DNA from: JAWLCQ01 sp041687095
Lineage (GTDB): Bacteria > Planctomycetota > Phycisphaerae > SM23-33
Assembly: GCA_041687095.1 (NCBI GenBank)
Contig: JAWLCQ010000012.1
Location: forward strand, 1 to 52,104
Direction: 5' to 3'
Length of the DNA stretch: 52,104 bases
Shown piece by piece: positions 17,382 through 25,368 of this stretch. The notes under the pieces are model-generated. The model did no database searches. It was not told where the DNA came from and saw only the letters and a program-made list of their open reading frames with translations. Within the stretch, counting starts at the first letter, position 1, and every line of letters begins with the position of its first letter. The position numbers and the translations under genes were made by a program.

Positions 17382-17453
17382 AGGTGCGCGCGGGCGCCGT
17401 GGTGCGCGCGGGTGCCGTGGTGCGCGCGGGTGCCGTGGTGCGCGCGGGTGCCG
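17382..17453 (+). repeat. 18-bp tandem repeat and adjoining GCGAAGCGCAGC unit
   Basis: Four head-to-tail copies of GTGCGCGCGGGTGCCGTG; the first copy differs by one base (GGGCGCC). The last runs straight into GTTTGCGAAGCGCAGCGTAG (17455-17474), the same family as at 17108. This looks like slippage duplication of the CGCGGGTGCC head of that family. Confidence 0.9.
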
Positions 17454-17670
17454 TGGTTTGCGAAGCGCAGCGTAGCAACCACGTCCAACCGACACGGCAT
17501 GAGAGTTACCTGGGATGCGTCTTACATGCGCCCGGGCGCAAGAGGTGTGCGCGGAGAGCGGCGGCGGTTCGGGCGAGGCGGCGAGCGGCGGCCGGCGATT
17601 GGGTTTGTTTTCGATGGTTCGGCCGGATGGGTTCGTTCCGCGGATCGGGGCGTGCCGGTGGTCCCAGGGC

Positions 17671-17941
17671 CCCCTCACCGCCCTCGCTGCGCTCGGGCAC
17701 CTCTCCCCCGGGGGAGAGGGGTTGAGGCGCCGATCGACGCGTTGGCTTTGTTTTGCACGATCGGCTGCCTTTGTTTCGCAAGGCTGGCGCTTGGCTTTGT
17801 TTCGCATGTCGGCGGTTGGCTTTGTTTCGCATGGTCGGCTGATTGGGTTCGTTTCGCATGGTCGGCGGTTGGGTTCGTTCCGCAGGGTTGCATGTGCGGA
17901 CGGGGCGGGTGCGGGACGGGTGCGGGACGGGTGCGGGACGG
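17671..17941. repeat. GGTTCGTTTCGCATGGTCGG and GGTGCGGGACG tandem tract
   Basis: 17671-17730 is the relative of 3298-3357. 17735-17890 has about six diverged units of roughly 25-27 bases like GGCTTTGTTTCGCATGGTCG. 17905-17941 has three exact units GGTGCGGGACG. A related (reverse) family with GAACGAAGCCACCGG is at 43725-44110. The antisense open frame across it (17199-18302) is low-complexity and not treated as a gene. Confidence 0.75.
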
Positions 17942-17963
17942 AACATGCGGGGGCGGGGAGCGT

Positions 17964-17969
17964 TATAAT
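17964..17969 (+). promoter_or_regulatory. -10 box upstream of the DUF4159 gene
   Basis: A perfect TATAAT, 104 bases before the ATG at 18073. The sequence 17 bases upstream (GAACAT) is a poor -35 box, so the assignment rests on the -10 alone. The downstream leader is free of repeats. Confidence 0.4.
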
Positions 17970-18072
17970 GAGAGACGGTTGCTTCGGACCCGAACGGACG
18001 ATATATGCATGGAGACGGTTCCCCAGGCGCCCCGCCCCGTCCGCGGGGGCCGCTGAGATACGGAAAGAGGGT

Positions 18073-19596
18073 ATGACCATGATCGCCGCCCGCACCCGCA
18101 TCGCCCTCGTTGCCGTTCTGGGCCTCGTGCTCGTGGCCCCCGCACTGGCGTGGGAGAACCCCAAGGCCCAGCCTCCGCAGGCCAAGCCCCAGCGGATCAA
18201 CGCCGCCGAGAGCCTCCCGCCCCTGCCGCTGCCGGCCACCCCGCTGCGGCGGTCGGAGCGCAAGCGCGAGCCCGCGCCCCCGGCCCTGGTGGGGATGATC
18301 AACTTCTCCGAGGAGGGCTACCGCATCGTCGACGGGCGGCGGGTGAAGGCCGACTCCTTCCCCACCACGTCCATCGACATCGAGCGGCTGATGAACTACG
18401 CCAACAGCCGCCTGCAGATCCGCTACCGCTTCGCCCGCATGACGCTCGACGGGTTCTCCTGGGACCCCACCGAGACGCCCCTGCTGTACCTCACCGGGTG
18501 GACGGAGATGCCCCCCCTGTCCGAGGAGATGCTCGACCGACTCCGCCGCTACCTCTACGACGGGGGAACGCTCGTCCTGCACGCCCAGTGCGGGCGCGAG
18601 GAGTTCGTCAAGACCGCCCGCCGCGAGGTCGGGCGGCTGTTCCCCAACCGCCAGCTCGCCTCCATCGACACCGACAGCCCGCTGTTCAACGCCTTCGTGA
18701 AGATCGACCGCATGCGCTTCCGCAAGGACAGCGAGGACTTCAAGTCCATCCCCCCCTACCTGGAGGCGATCTACCTCGGGTGCCGCCCGGCGCTGATCTT
18801 CTCGCCCATCGACCTCAACTGCGGGTGGGACGTGGTGAACCACCCCATCGAGGGCGGGATCCTCTACCACCAGGACGACGGGTGCGCGCTGGGGACGAAC
18901 ATCATCACCACCGTGCTCGCCAACTTCCAGTACGCCCGCGCGTGGGGCGTGCAGAAGGTCTACCACGAGCAGGGCGACGAGACGCGGGACCAGCTCGTCA
19001 TCGCCCAGGTGGCGCACAACGGGGAGTGGGACCCCACGCCCCACGCCCTGCCCAACCTCATGAAGTACATCCAGACGCACACCACGCTCAACGTCCAGTT
19101 CAAGCGCGAGGTCCTCGACTCGCTCGCCGACGTCGACGTCTTCAAGCACCCCGTGCTCTACATCACCGGGCTGCGGGACTTCAAGCTCAGCGACAGCGAG
19201 GTCGCCCGCCTCCGCAACTACCTCCAGAGCGGGGGCGTGCTCATCGGGGACGCCGGGGCCGGCCGCCAGGCCTTCGACGCCGCCTTCCGCCGCGAGATCG
19301 CCCGCGTCCTGCCCGACCGCAAGCTCGAACTGCTCCCCACCGACTCGCCCCTGTACGACATGCCCTACAAGGTCGGAACCGTCGAGTACAGCCCCATCGT
19401 CCGGGAGCAGGACCCGTCGCTCAACGCCCCCACCATCGAGGGCGTCCACGTGGACGGGCAACTGGCGGTGATCTACTCGCGCTTCTCGCTGGCGAACGGG
19501 TGGGAGCAACTGGGCTTCGCCTACAGCCGCGGATACGCTGAAGCGGACGCCCTCCGCATCGGCGTCAACGCCATCGCCCACGCCCTGACGCACTGA
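18073..19596 (+). CDS. Secreted tandem DUF4159 protein
   Basis: A 507-residue protein with a signal peptide (MIAARTRIALVAVLGLVLVAPALA, with cleavage after A-L-A) and a Pro-rich segment. Two consecutive DUF4159-like domains follow (about 75-290 and 295-505). Each has a strand-helix core, a TGWTEMPPLSEE or TGLRDFKLSDSE turn, then a glycine-rich segment (YDGGTLVLHAQCG, QSGGVLIGDAGAG) and FSPIDLNCGWD or YSRFSLANGWE. DUF4159 proteins are common beside planctomycete MoxR-type gene clusters, and their molecular role is unknown. The fold resembles a type 1 glutamine amidotransferase, but the second domain has no cysteine at the usual nucleophile place. Start ATG after GGAAAGAGGG; an ATG two codons later is equally possible. 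Confidence 0.85.
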   Translation: MTMIAARTRIALVAVLGLVLVAPALAWENPKAQPPQAKPQRINAAESLPPLPLPATPLRRSERKREPAPPALVGMINFSEEGYRIVDGRRVKADSFPTTSIDIERLMNYANSRLQIRYRFARMTLDGFSWDPTETPLLYLTGWTEMPPLSEEMLDRLRRYLYDGGTLVLHAQCGREEFVKTARREVGRLFPNRQLASIDTDSPLFNAFVKIDRMRFRKDSEDFKSIPPYLEAIYLGCRPALIFSPIDLNCGWDVVNHPIEGGILYHQDDGCALGTNIITTVLANFQYARAWGVQKVYHEQGDETRDQLVIAQVAHNGEWDPTPHALPNLMKYIQTHTTLNVQFKREVLDSLADVDVFKHPVLYITGLRDFKLSDSEVARLRNYLQSGGVLIGDAGAGRQAFDAAFRREIARVLPDRKLELLPTDSPLYDMPYKVGTVEYSPIVREQDPSLNAPTIEGVHVDGQLAVIYSRFSLANGWEQLGFAYSRGYAEADALRIGVNAIAHALTH

Positions 19597-19645
19597 CGCA
19601 CCATCCCCGGTGCGGAGGGCAGCCTCCGCACCGGGGATGGATGCC

Positions 19646-20014
19646 TCACGCCCGCCCCAACCGGTCGAGCGGGAACGGCGGGGCGGCGAGCGGGCGGACG
19701 GCGAGGGACATCAGGGCCAGTTCGCCGTCGTCGCCCGCAATGCGGTTGGAGCGCAGGGCCCCGCAGCGGCGGCAGCGGTGGATGATGGCCCACTCGCCTC
19801 CGTCGCGGGTCCACACCGCGATGGGCTCCATCTCGCCCCGACAGCCGTTGCGGCGGTCGCCGGGGCGCAGGTCCACGTGCAGGCTCCACAGGCAGTGCGG
19901 GCAATGGTTACGGTGCTTCGTCCCGCCCTCGGGCGGGGTCACGGTCTGCCGGCAGTGGCAGCAGAGGAACGCCGCCGGCGCGTCGGCGGGCGGTTCGGGT
20001 CGTACGTATCGCAA
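19646..20014 (-). CDS. RNHCP domain zinc-ribbon protein
   Basis: A 122-residue protein with the full RNHCP-family pattern: FLCCHC near residues 17-21, the name-giving RNHCPHCLWSLHVD at 35-48, PGDRRNGCRGEMEPI, then IIHRCRRCGALRSNRIAGDD near 78-96. Cysteine pairs should hold one or two zinc ions. The function of the family is unknown. There is no ATG in frame; the start proposed is a TTG at 20014 preceded by GGGAGA at the right distance, because the frame is closed further upstream. It converges on the DUF4159 gene, with only 49 bases between the two stops. Confidence 0.85.
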   Translation of the reverse strand: MRYVRPEPPADAPAAFLCCHCRQTVTPPEGGTKHRNHCPHCLWSLHVDLRPGDRRNGCRGEMEPIAVWTRDGGEWAIIHRCRRCGALRSNRIAGDDGELALMSLAVRPLAAPPFPLDRLGRA

Positions 20015-20267
20015 GGGAACGTCTCCCGTTGTGCATGGGGTTGAGGTGCATCACGAAACCGGCGTATGCCCAAACGGGAACTGCGGCAATCATCAGGTGT
20101 CCTTTCCGTCTGCGGGATCTGGCCTGGCTGGGCGCGCACACGCGCACCGTCAAAGGTTCGGGGGGCGCGCAGTCCGATCCCCGATCAGGACCGCGCGGAA
20201 TCCGTCGTGCCCGAGAGGTGGCGACAGAGAGGCAGAGCGTAACGCGGGAGGGAGGAGCTGAGGAGAA

Positions 20268-20438
20268 AGCAGCGTTCAGCTATCAGCTGTCAGCTATCAG
20301 CCTTCAGCTATCAGCTTTGAGCGATCAGCTTCCGTAGGTCAGCTTTCAGCGTCACCGTGCGCCTTCCGCCGTTCAGCTTCCCGCTGAGTGCCGATAGCTG
20401 ATAGCTGAAGGCTGAACGCTGACTGCTGAAAGCTCACT
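20268..20438. repeat. TCAGCTATCAGCT-type repeat tract
   Basis: Iterated units such as CAGCTATCAGCTGTCAGCT, CAGCCTTCAGCTATCAGC and the inverted GCTGATAGCTGAAGGCTGAA. The two orientations meet near 20380 so that the tract can fold on itself. It sits in a 600-base gap between the RNHCP gene (upstream, divergent) and the 3' end of the sialidase-like gene. The remainder of the gap shows no gene. Confidence 0.85.
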
Positions 20439-20614
20439 CGCGATACGATCAGGCGTCTGGGGCGACCCCGGGGGCGCAACCCACAATGACCTCGACTCGT
20501 GCCTGCATGAAAACGCTCCTTTCATCTTCAGGCCCTGCACCAGGGCCGACTGTGCCTATCATCGTAGCACGCGGGTTCGTGGCGTCAAGAGGTGGGGGCG
20601 GATCGCGAGATCCG

Positions 20615-21715
20615 CTACCGCCCCGCGTAAAGCCACTCCAGGGGCGCGCGGCGGATGCACAGGTCCTGCAGCACCGCCCCGCGCCCGCCCCCGCCGCAGC
20701 AGTATGCAAGCAGCACCGCATCCTCCACCTCGTGGATGGCGATGTAGCAGAAGCCCCGCGCGGGGTCCGTCTCGAGGGCCCGGTGGTGCTCCCACGTCGC
20801 CCCGTCATCGTGGCTGACGGCGGTGACGAGCGGGGTGCGGTTCCAACTGGAGGACGGGAAGCCTCCTGGCGGGGGTGCGGGTGCGACGCTGCCGCCGTGG
20901 TCGTTCCAGACCGCCAGCAGGTCCCCCGTGGCGGTGAGGCGCTTGATGGACAGGGGGGAGCATGGGGAGCGGAAGGCCGAGGGCTTCGGGGGCGTCCACG
21001 TCTCCCCGCCGTCCTCGGAGACCATCTCGTACTGGCAGCCGGCGTCGGTGCGGGCCCAGGCGTAGAGGCGTCCGTCGCGAAGCTCGACGACGCCCGGCTC
21101 CTGCAGGCCCGACGGGCAGCGCCCGGGGAACGCCCACCAGTCCCCCGCCTCCCGCCAGTTCCGCCCCCCGTCGTCGGACAGGAAGAACATGGCCAGCCCC
21201 CGCCGGTCCAGGGCGGACCCATCGGCGGGGTCGGCGTCGCGGCGGGTCCGGTGGAAGCCGGCCGGGGCGATGAGGCGCCCGCTGCGCAGTTGGATCACGC
21301 GGTCGTTGTTGACGACGAAGTAGCCCGGGGCGGGGATGCACAGCGTCGGATCGCCCCAGGCCTGCCCCTCGTCCTGCGATACGCGCAGGTACAGGCGGCA
21401 GTCCCGCAGGCTGTTCTTGCGGAGGTAGAACAGCCCGACGCGCCCGTCGCGGAGGCGAAGCAGCGAGACGCTCATCACATTGCAGCCGCCCTCGTTGGGG
21501 ACGAGCGTCACGTCGGAGTCGGACCAGGACCGCCCCCCGTCGGAGGAGACGCGTGCGGCGATCTCCGCGGCGGCGTGGTCGGACCAGTCGTCTCCGAGGT
21601 AGCGGCTGTAGGCGAAGAGGATCCGCCCGTCGGCCAGCGTGAGGAACGCGCCCTCCGAGTTTCGCGGATTCCCTTCACTGTGGGGTAGGTCAAGGGCAAG
21701 GGGGGGCGGCGGCAT
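20615..21715 (-). CDS. BNR-repeat sialidase-like glycosidase
   Basis: A 366-residue propeller protein with five Asp-box motifs (S-x-D-x-G-x-x-W): SSDGGRSWS, SQDEGQAWG, SDDGGRNWR, SEDGGETWT and SHDDGATWE. These mark the sialidase (GH33-like) beta-propeller superfamily, which removes terminal sialic acids or cleaves related glycosides. No signal peptide is seen, so it may act inside the cell, or the true N-terminus is different. It is the last gene of the minus-strand four-gene operon, 24 bases after the GH43-like gene, with GGAG before its ATG. A palindrome GCGGATC-GCGA-GATCCGC abuts the stop (20598-20615). The exact substrate is unknown. Confidence 0.8.
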   Translation of the reverse strand: MPPPPLALDLPHSEGNPRNSEGAFLTLADGRILFAYSRYLGDDWSDHAAAEIAARVSSDGGRSWSDSDVTLVPNEGGCNVMSVSLLRLRDGRVGLFYLRKNSLRDCRLYLRVSQDEGQAWGDPTLCIPAPGYFVVNNDRVIQLRSGRLIAPAGFHRTRRDADPADGSALDRRGLAMFFLSDDGGRNWREAGDWWAFPGRCPSGLQEPGVVELRDGRLYAWARTDAGCQYEMVSEDGGETWTPPKPSAFRSPCSPLSIKRLTATGDLLAVWNDHGGSVAPAPPPGGFPSSSWNRTPLVTAVSHDDGATWEHHRALETDPARGFCYIAIHEVEDAVLLAYCCGGGGRGAVLQDLCIRRAPLEWLYAGR

Positions 21716-21739
21716 GGTGGGCTCCAGGGGGGATGGGCT

Positions 21740-22717
21740 TCACGGCTCCGGCGGTGGGCCATAGGCGTCGGCGGCGCGGGGGGCGTGGTCGATCGCATCG
21801 AGCAGTTCCGCCACGGTGGTCTCGATGAGGGCGATGTCCTGGTGGAGTCTGGCGCCGGTGGTGAACAGCAGCCACGCGGCATCGCCTTCGACGAAGACGA
21901 CGGGGTCGCTCACCCTGCGGTTGCCCTCGCCCACGTCCCCGTGCCGCAGCAGCACCCGCGGGCCCCCGAGGGGCGCCAGGTCCCGCCCGACCTCGACGAC
22001 CCACAGGTCGGTCACCGGCCCGCCGGGGATGGCGTAATGGCCCCAGTCGGCGTGGAAGGCGATGAAGTGCCTGCCCTGCAGGGCGAAGAGGTACGCGCTG
22101 CACAGCGTGCTCACGTCGGCGAGTCCGCGGACGTCGATGACGGTCCCGGGCTGCAGCGTCCAGGAGCGGGCGTCGGGCGACACGGCGGAGAGGATCCCGA
22201 CCTCGTTGGCGGTGCGTCCGGGGAGGAGCATGACGTAGCGGGCGCGGGGCGAGGAGGCGGGGTGCTCGAAGACCCGGGCGTAGAACGCGCCCTGGGGGTT
22301 GGGGAAGCGGGAGGAGTCGATGGCGGTCCCGGCGTATTCGAAGGCGAGCCCGTCGCGCGAGGTCGCCAGGCGGGTGGTGTCGTTGTCCCCGTGGTAGTAC
22401 ATATGGAGCAGGCCGGTCTCCGGGACGAACAGGGCGTGCGGGCTGGACACGTGCCCGACGTGGTAGTGCGGCGGCCAGTCGCGGGCGATCACCGGGTTGC
22501 CCTCGTACTCCGTCCACGGCCCGGCGGGCGAGGGGGCGTGCGCGAGGCAGATCCCGCCCGGGCTGTTGTGCGGGGCGTAGTACATGTAGTACCGCCCGAG
22601 CGGGCGGGGCAGCGCCTTCTGGGCGTCGAGGATCGTGGGGAAGATGATGTCGCCGCACGGGTTGTACCGCAGCTGGTCCGGTGCGAGGATCACCTGCGTG
22701 CGCTCGGGGTGAATCAT
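21740..22717 (-). CDS. Five-bladed beta-propeller glycosidase-like protein
   Basis: A 325-residue protein whose repeated blades (GRYYMYYAPHNSPGGICLAHA, ETGLLHMYYHGDNDTTRLAT, RHFIAFHADWGHYAIPGG, DAAWLLFTTGARLHQDI) match the GH43/GH32/GH117/GH130 clan of inverting or retaining glycosidases and phosphorylases. NPCGDIIFPTIL near the start may supply an acidic active-site residue, but the triad is not assigned. There is no signal peptide. The ATG overlaps the stop of the upstream esterase gene (ATGA), so translation is coupled. Together with its neighbours it suggests stepwise breakdown of one glycan. Confidence 0.7.
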   Translation of the reverse strand: MIHPERTQVILAPDQLRYNPCGDIIFPTILDAQKALPRPLGRYYMYYAPHNSPGGICLAHAPSPAGPWTEYEGNPVIARDWPPHYHVGHVSSPHALFVPETGLLHMYYHGDNDTTRLATSRDGLAFEYAGTAIDSSRFPNPQGAFYARVFEHPASSPRARYVMLLPGRTANEVGILSAVSPDARSWTLQPGTVIDVRGLADVSTLCSAYLFALQGRHFIAFHADWGHYAIPGGPVTDLWVVEVGRDLAPLGGPRVLLRHGDVGEGNRRVSDPVVFVEGDAAWLLFTTGARLHQDIALIETTVAELLDAIDHAPRAADAYGPPPEP

Positions 22718-23928
22718 ACAGCCTTTCCTGTTCTCTGCAGGTGCCGGTCGGCGAAGTCGAGGTAGTTCCGCCAGTCCCAGGGCGTCACGTCGTGCCCCCC
22801 GGTGCGGACGTGGTAGCCCAGCGTGCCCATGACGGGGTGGTCGCAGGGGGGCATGTCGGTGGCGGGCAACCCGTCCGTGCCCAGAAGGCGATACACCGGA
22901 TCGGCGGCGAGGAGGGAGAGGAACTCCCCGCGCGGGTCGGCCCAGAGGTCCTCAGAGGCGCTGGCGACGTAGAGCGGGCGCGGGGCGGTGAGTGTCAGCA
23001 GCATGTGCTGATCGACGGGGCAGTCGCTCTCGCGCCCGTTGTAGCGTTTGAAGTTCCCGCAGAACCAGTGCGGGAAGCTGGTATTGATCCGCTCGACTGT
23101 CTCCCCGAAGCAGCGGCGGGACAGGGCGGCGCCGCCGCACCCGGAGTTGTTCGAGATGGCGAGGGCGAAGCGCGGATCCGTCGCCGACGCCCACAGGGCG
23201 GTCTTGCCCAAGCGGCTGTGGCCGATGACGGCGAGGCGGGAGGCGTCGACGAGTTCGTCGGTCTCCAGGTAGTCCGCCGCCCGCGAGAGCCCCCACGCCC
23301 AAGCGGCGATGGCGCCCCACTGGTCATCGGCGGGGCGGGACTGGCCCGCGGGCACGAACCGTAGCCGCACGCTGCGGCCGAACTCGGCGGGGTCGTCGGG
23401 CTCGATGTCGCAGTAGTTGATCGTCCCCAGCCCGTAGCCTCGCTGGAGGATCGCCTCCACCGCCCACCGCGCCGATGCGCTCCCCCGGGCGGCCTCCGTC
23501 GCGCGGTTCCCGGGTTGCGGTACGCGGCCTCCGGCGCGGACGTAGCCCTCGGGCAGCCAGATGCCCGGGTCCGCGTGCACCGTGTGGTTGCCGCCGAAGT
23601 TCAGGCCCAGGAACAGCGGGACGGGGCCCTCGGCGCCGGCGGGCAGGTACAGCAGCACGTCCATATCGGGCCCGTCGTCGGTGAGGCGCAGGCGGACCTG
23701 CCTCCGCACCGCCAAGCCGTTCAGGGCGGCGGCGGCGGTCTCGCAGCGCACGGCCGCCGCCCCGCCCGCGGGGGCGGGGCAGCGGCCGTAGACGTGCTCC
23801 TCGAACAGGCGGAGGATCTCGCCTCGCCGGGCGGGCCAGTCCTGCGGGCCTGTGACGCGCTGCCCGCTCTCGCTCACCAGCGGGTCGGGGAGCGTGTAGG
23901 GCGGGACCTGGGCTTCGTTGTCGATCAC
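22714..23928 (-). CDS. CE15-like glucuronoyl esterase / alpha-beta hydrolase
   Basis: A 404-residue alpha/beta hydrolase. The nucleophile elbow is GHSRLGKT with Ser238, close to the CE15 pattern G-x-S-R-x-G-K. NNSGCGGAA follows at 260-268 and the likely catalytic histidine is His379 (RTGGHDVTPWDW). CE15 enzymes cut the ester between glucuronic acid on xylan and lignin; related families act on other acyl or methyl esters. The start is a GTG at 23928 overlapping the ThuA stop (GTGA), and its own stop overlaps the next ATG, so three genes form a chain of four-base overlaps. No signal peptide is visible, which is unusual for a CE15 enzyme and leaves the substrate open. Confidence 0.8.
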   Translation of the reverse strand: MIDNEAQVPPYTLPDPLVSESGQRVTGPQDWPARRGEILRLFEEHVYGRCPAPAGGAAAVRCETAAAALNGLAVRRQVRLRLTDDGPDMDVLLYLPAGAEGPVPLFLGLNFGGNHTVHADPGIWLPEGYVRAGGRVPQPGNRATEAARGSASARWAVEAILQRGYGLGTINYCDIEPDDPAEFGRSVRLRFVPAGQSRPADDQWGAIAAWAWGLSRAADYLETDELVDASRLAVIGHSRLGKTALWASATDPRFALAISNNSGCGGAALSRRCFGETVERINTSFPHWFCGNFKRYNGRESDCPVDQHMLLTLTAPRPLYVASASEDLWADPRGEFLSLLAADPVYRLLGTDGLPATDMPPCDHPVMGTLGYHVRTGGHDVTPWDWRNYLDFADRHLQRTGKAV

Positions 23929-24566
23929 GCCGTCTTCTCCGGGGCCGCCCAGCGGACGGCGTTGACGATCATGCGCTGGAAGTTCTCGTTCCGCGTCTGG
24001 ACCTCCCCGTGCCCAAGGGCCGTGTAGAACACCCGCCCCTTGCCGTACGGTTTCACCCAGGCGATCGGGCGGTCGAAGCCCTTCCAGAACGTGCTCATCA
24101 GCAGCTCGAAGTGCCCGTACGTCTCCATGAGGTACAGCTCCTCGGGCATGACGAAGTCCTCGACGCCGGCCATGATCGGGTGGGTGCGGTTGAGGACGTT
24201 GAAGGTCAGTTCGATCTGCCCCGGGGGGTGGGTGAGGAACTTCCCGCCGACCATGTTGATGTACCCGGGGGTGTTCTTGAACGAATCGGCGGCGGAGTGG
24301 ACGGGGATGAACCCCTTGCCGTTGACGATCCCGCCCAGCAGCCCGCCGCGCTGCTCGTCGGTGAGGTCCTCGCCCGTGGTGTAGTCGAGGATGACGTCGT
24401 AGGGGGCGATCCGCTCCTTGGTGAACTCGTCGCGGTCCTCCGTCGTGGTGACGTCGAACCCGGCGGCGGTGAGGAACTCCTTGTAGATCGGGCCCATGAT
24501 GGAGAACTGGTGGAAGTTCTCGGTGTGCCCGCCCATGACCAGGACCTTGATCGCATCGGCGCCCAT
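23925..24566 (-). CDS. ThuA-like domain protein
   Basis: A 213-residue protein of the ThuA family (trehalose-utilisation-like, class I glutamine-amidotransferase fold). Recognisable parts are KVLVMGGHTENFHQF, the loop NGKGFIPVHSAADSFKNTPGY, the HPIMAGVEDF segment and the closing GRVFYTALGHGEVQT. ThuA-like proteins are abundant in planctomycete sugar-breakdown clusters; the reaction is not settled in general. The ATG at 24566 has AAAGGAG upstream, and a longer in-frame start at 24731 has no such site. It is the first gene of the four-gene minus-strand operon. Confidence 0.88.
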   Translation of the reverse strand: MGADAIKVLVMGGHTENFHQFSIMGPIYKEFLTAAGFDVTTTEDRDEFTKERIAPYDVILDYTTGEDLTDEQRGGLLGGIVNGKGFIPVHSAADSFKNTPGYINMVGGKFLTHPPGQIELTFNVLNRTHPIMAGVEDFVMPEELYLMETYGHFELLMSTFWKGFDRPIAWVKPYGKGRVFYTALGHGEVQTRNENFQRMIVNAVRWAAPEKTA

Positions 24567-24785
24567 GGGGTCGCTCCTTTCGGGTTGTGCAGTCCTTCGC
24601 CTTCGCCGACGGCAGCGAAGGCGGGAAAACATAGGGACAGGCCCTACGTTTACGTTCTCGATACATCGCCCGCAAGGCCTTCCGCCTCGGGGACGTTCCA
24701 AGCGTGTACCCTCGCGCGCGGAGGGATGCAAGAGGGTTTCGGCCGGGTGCTGCGGCTGCGCTTCTTACAGCCGGGCGGGCCGCCG

Positions 24786-25035
24786 GTTCGCGAGGGGCGC
24801 GGGTGCCGCGGAACGCGGTTGCTCCCGTCTCCGCCAAGGCTCCGCCGAGGTAACCGTTCACGGGGTGCCACCCTCAAGCGGCGCCGTTCAGCCGCTTGGG
24901 GGTGCTGCGGCATGGCGAGCCCTACACCCCCAAGCCGCGAACTGCATGCGGCTTGAGGGTGGCACCCTGTTTGAACGGTCCCGTGAACAGTTCCCCGCCG
25001 AGGCAAGCCGCTGCGCTCCGCAAACCACGGCGTCC
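24786..25035 (-). repeat. GTGGTTTGC-type repeat interrupted by element copy B
   Basis: The outer sequence (24796-24850 and 24995-25035) aligns in reverse complement with the uninterrupted repeat at 34540-34612: GCAGCGGCTTG, then CC(T/G)CGGCG, AGCCTTGGCGGAG, CGGGAGCAACC are shared. The element at 24851-24994 splits it after ...CGCCGAGG. The uninterrupted relative therefore serves as an empty-site reference. Confidence 0.75.
24851..24994 (+). mobile_element. Miniature inverted-repeat element, copy B
   Basis: Ends TAACCGTTCACGGG (24851-24864) and CCCGTGAACAGTT (24980-24992). The inner pair is GTGCCACCCTCAAGC (24865-24879) and GCTTGAGGGTGGCAC (24951-24965), with two internal hairpins, like copy A. 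Exact direct repeats CCGCCGAGG border it at 24842-24850 and 24995-25003. No open frame of note. The 9-base duplication and the empty relative at 34540-34612 show insertion into an existing repeat. Confidence 0.85.
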
Positions 25036-25072
25036 GCCCTCCCTCGCGGCCCCTCTTCTCTTCGTTTTTCCC

Positions 25073-25275
25073 CCACCGACCCCGCGTCGGTGGTAAGCGG
25101 CTGTTGACTACCCACAGCCTTCCCCGATCTCCTTCTTCTTTTCCCCACCGACCCCGCGTCGGTGGTTCAAACGGCTATCGACTACGGGAACGACGAGCAA
25201 CGCCTCCTGCCCGTGGGGGCCCTGAGGGCCCTGCGGTAGCGAGTAGCCGGCTTACCACCGACGCGGGGTCGGTGG
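25073..25275. repeat. CCACCGAC…GTCGGTGG REP cluster 1
   Basis: Three palindromes CCACCGACCCCGCGTCGGTG(G): 25073-25093 (+), 25146-25166 (+) and 25255-25275 (-). Each plus copy is followed by a tail like TAAGCGGCTGTTGACTAC. The +,+,- order is repeated in the second cluster at 44392-44600. The cluster fills the gap between the ThuA operon's 5' end and addB. Confidence 0.9.
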
Positions 25276-25338
25276 GGAGCAGATACGGTCGTGCACGTGA
25301 GCGACTGCGTGCGAAACGTGTACGTGCGGAACTGCGCG

Positions 25339-25368
25339 TTGATTCCTCCCCGGTCGCCTTGGCACAAT
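25339..25368 (+). promoter_or_regulatory. Possible leaderless promoter of addB
   Basis: TTGATT (25339-25344), 18 bases, CACAAT (25363-25368). Transcription would start about seven bases later, at or next to the in-frame ATG at 25376. The nearby ATG at 25367 lies inside the -10 box. Neither ATG has a Shine-Dalgarno site. Confidence 0.35.

Noticed and set aside
17199..18302. A 367-residue antisense open frame with NEPNRRPCETNP-like peptides
   Set aside because: The peptides are translations of the tandem repeat tract. No ribosome site and no similarity beyond the repeat.
19646..20014. ATG-initiated longer form of the RNHCP gene
   Set aside because: No ATG or GTG exists in frame before the stop at about 20051. 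TTG with GGGAGA is the only reasonable start.
20598..20617. Palindrome at the sialidase stop as a terminator
   Set aside because: The stem is short and no T-run follows on the minus strand. It is not called as a terminator.
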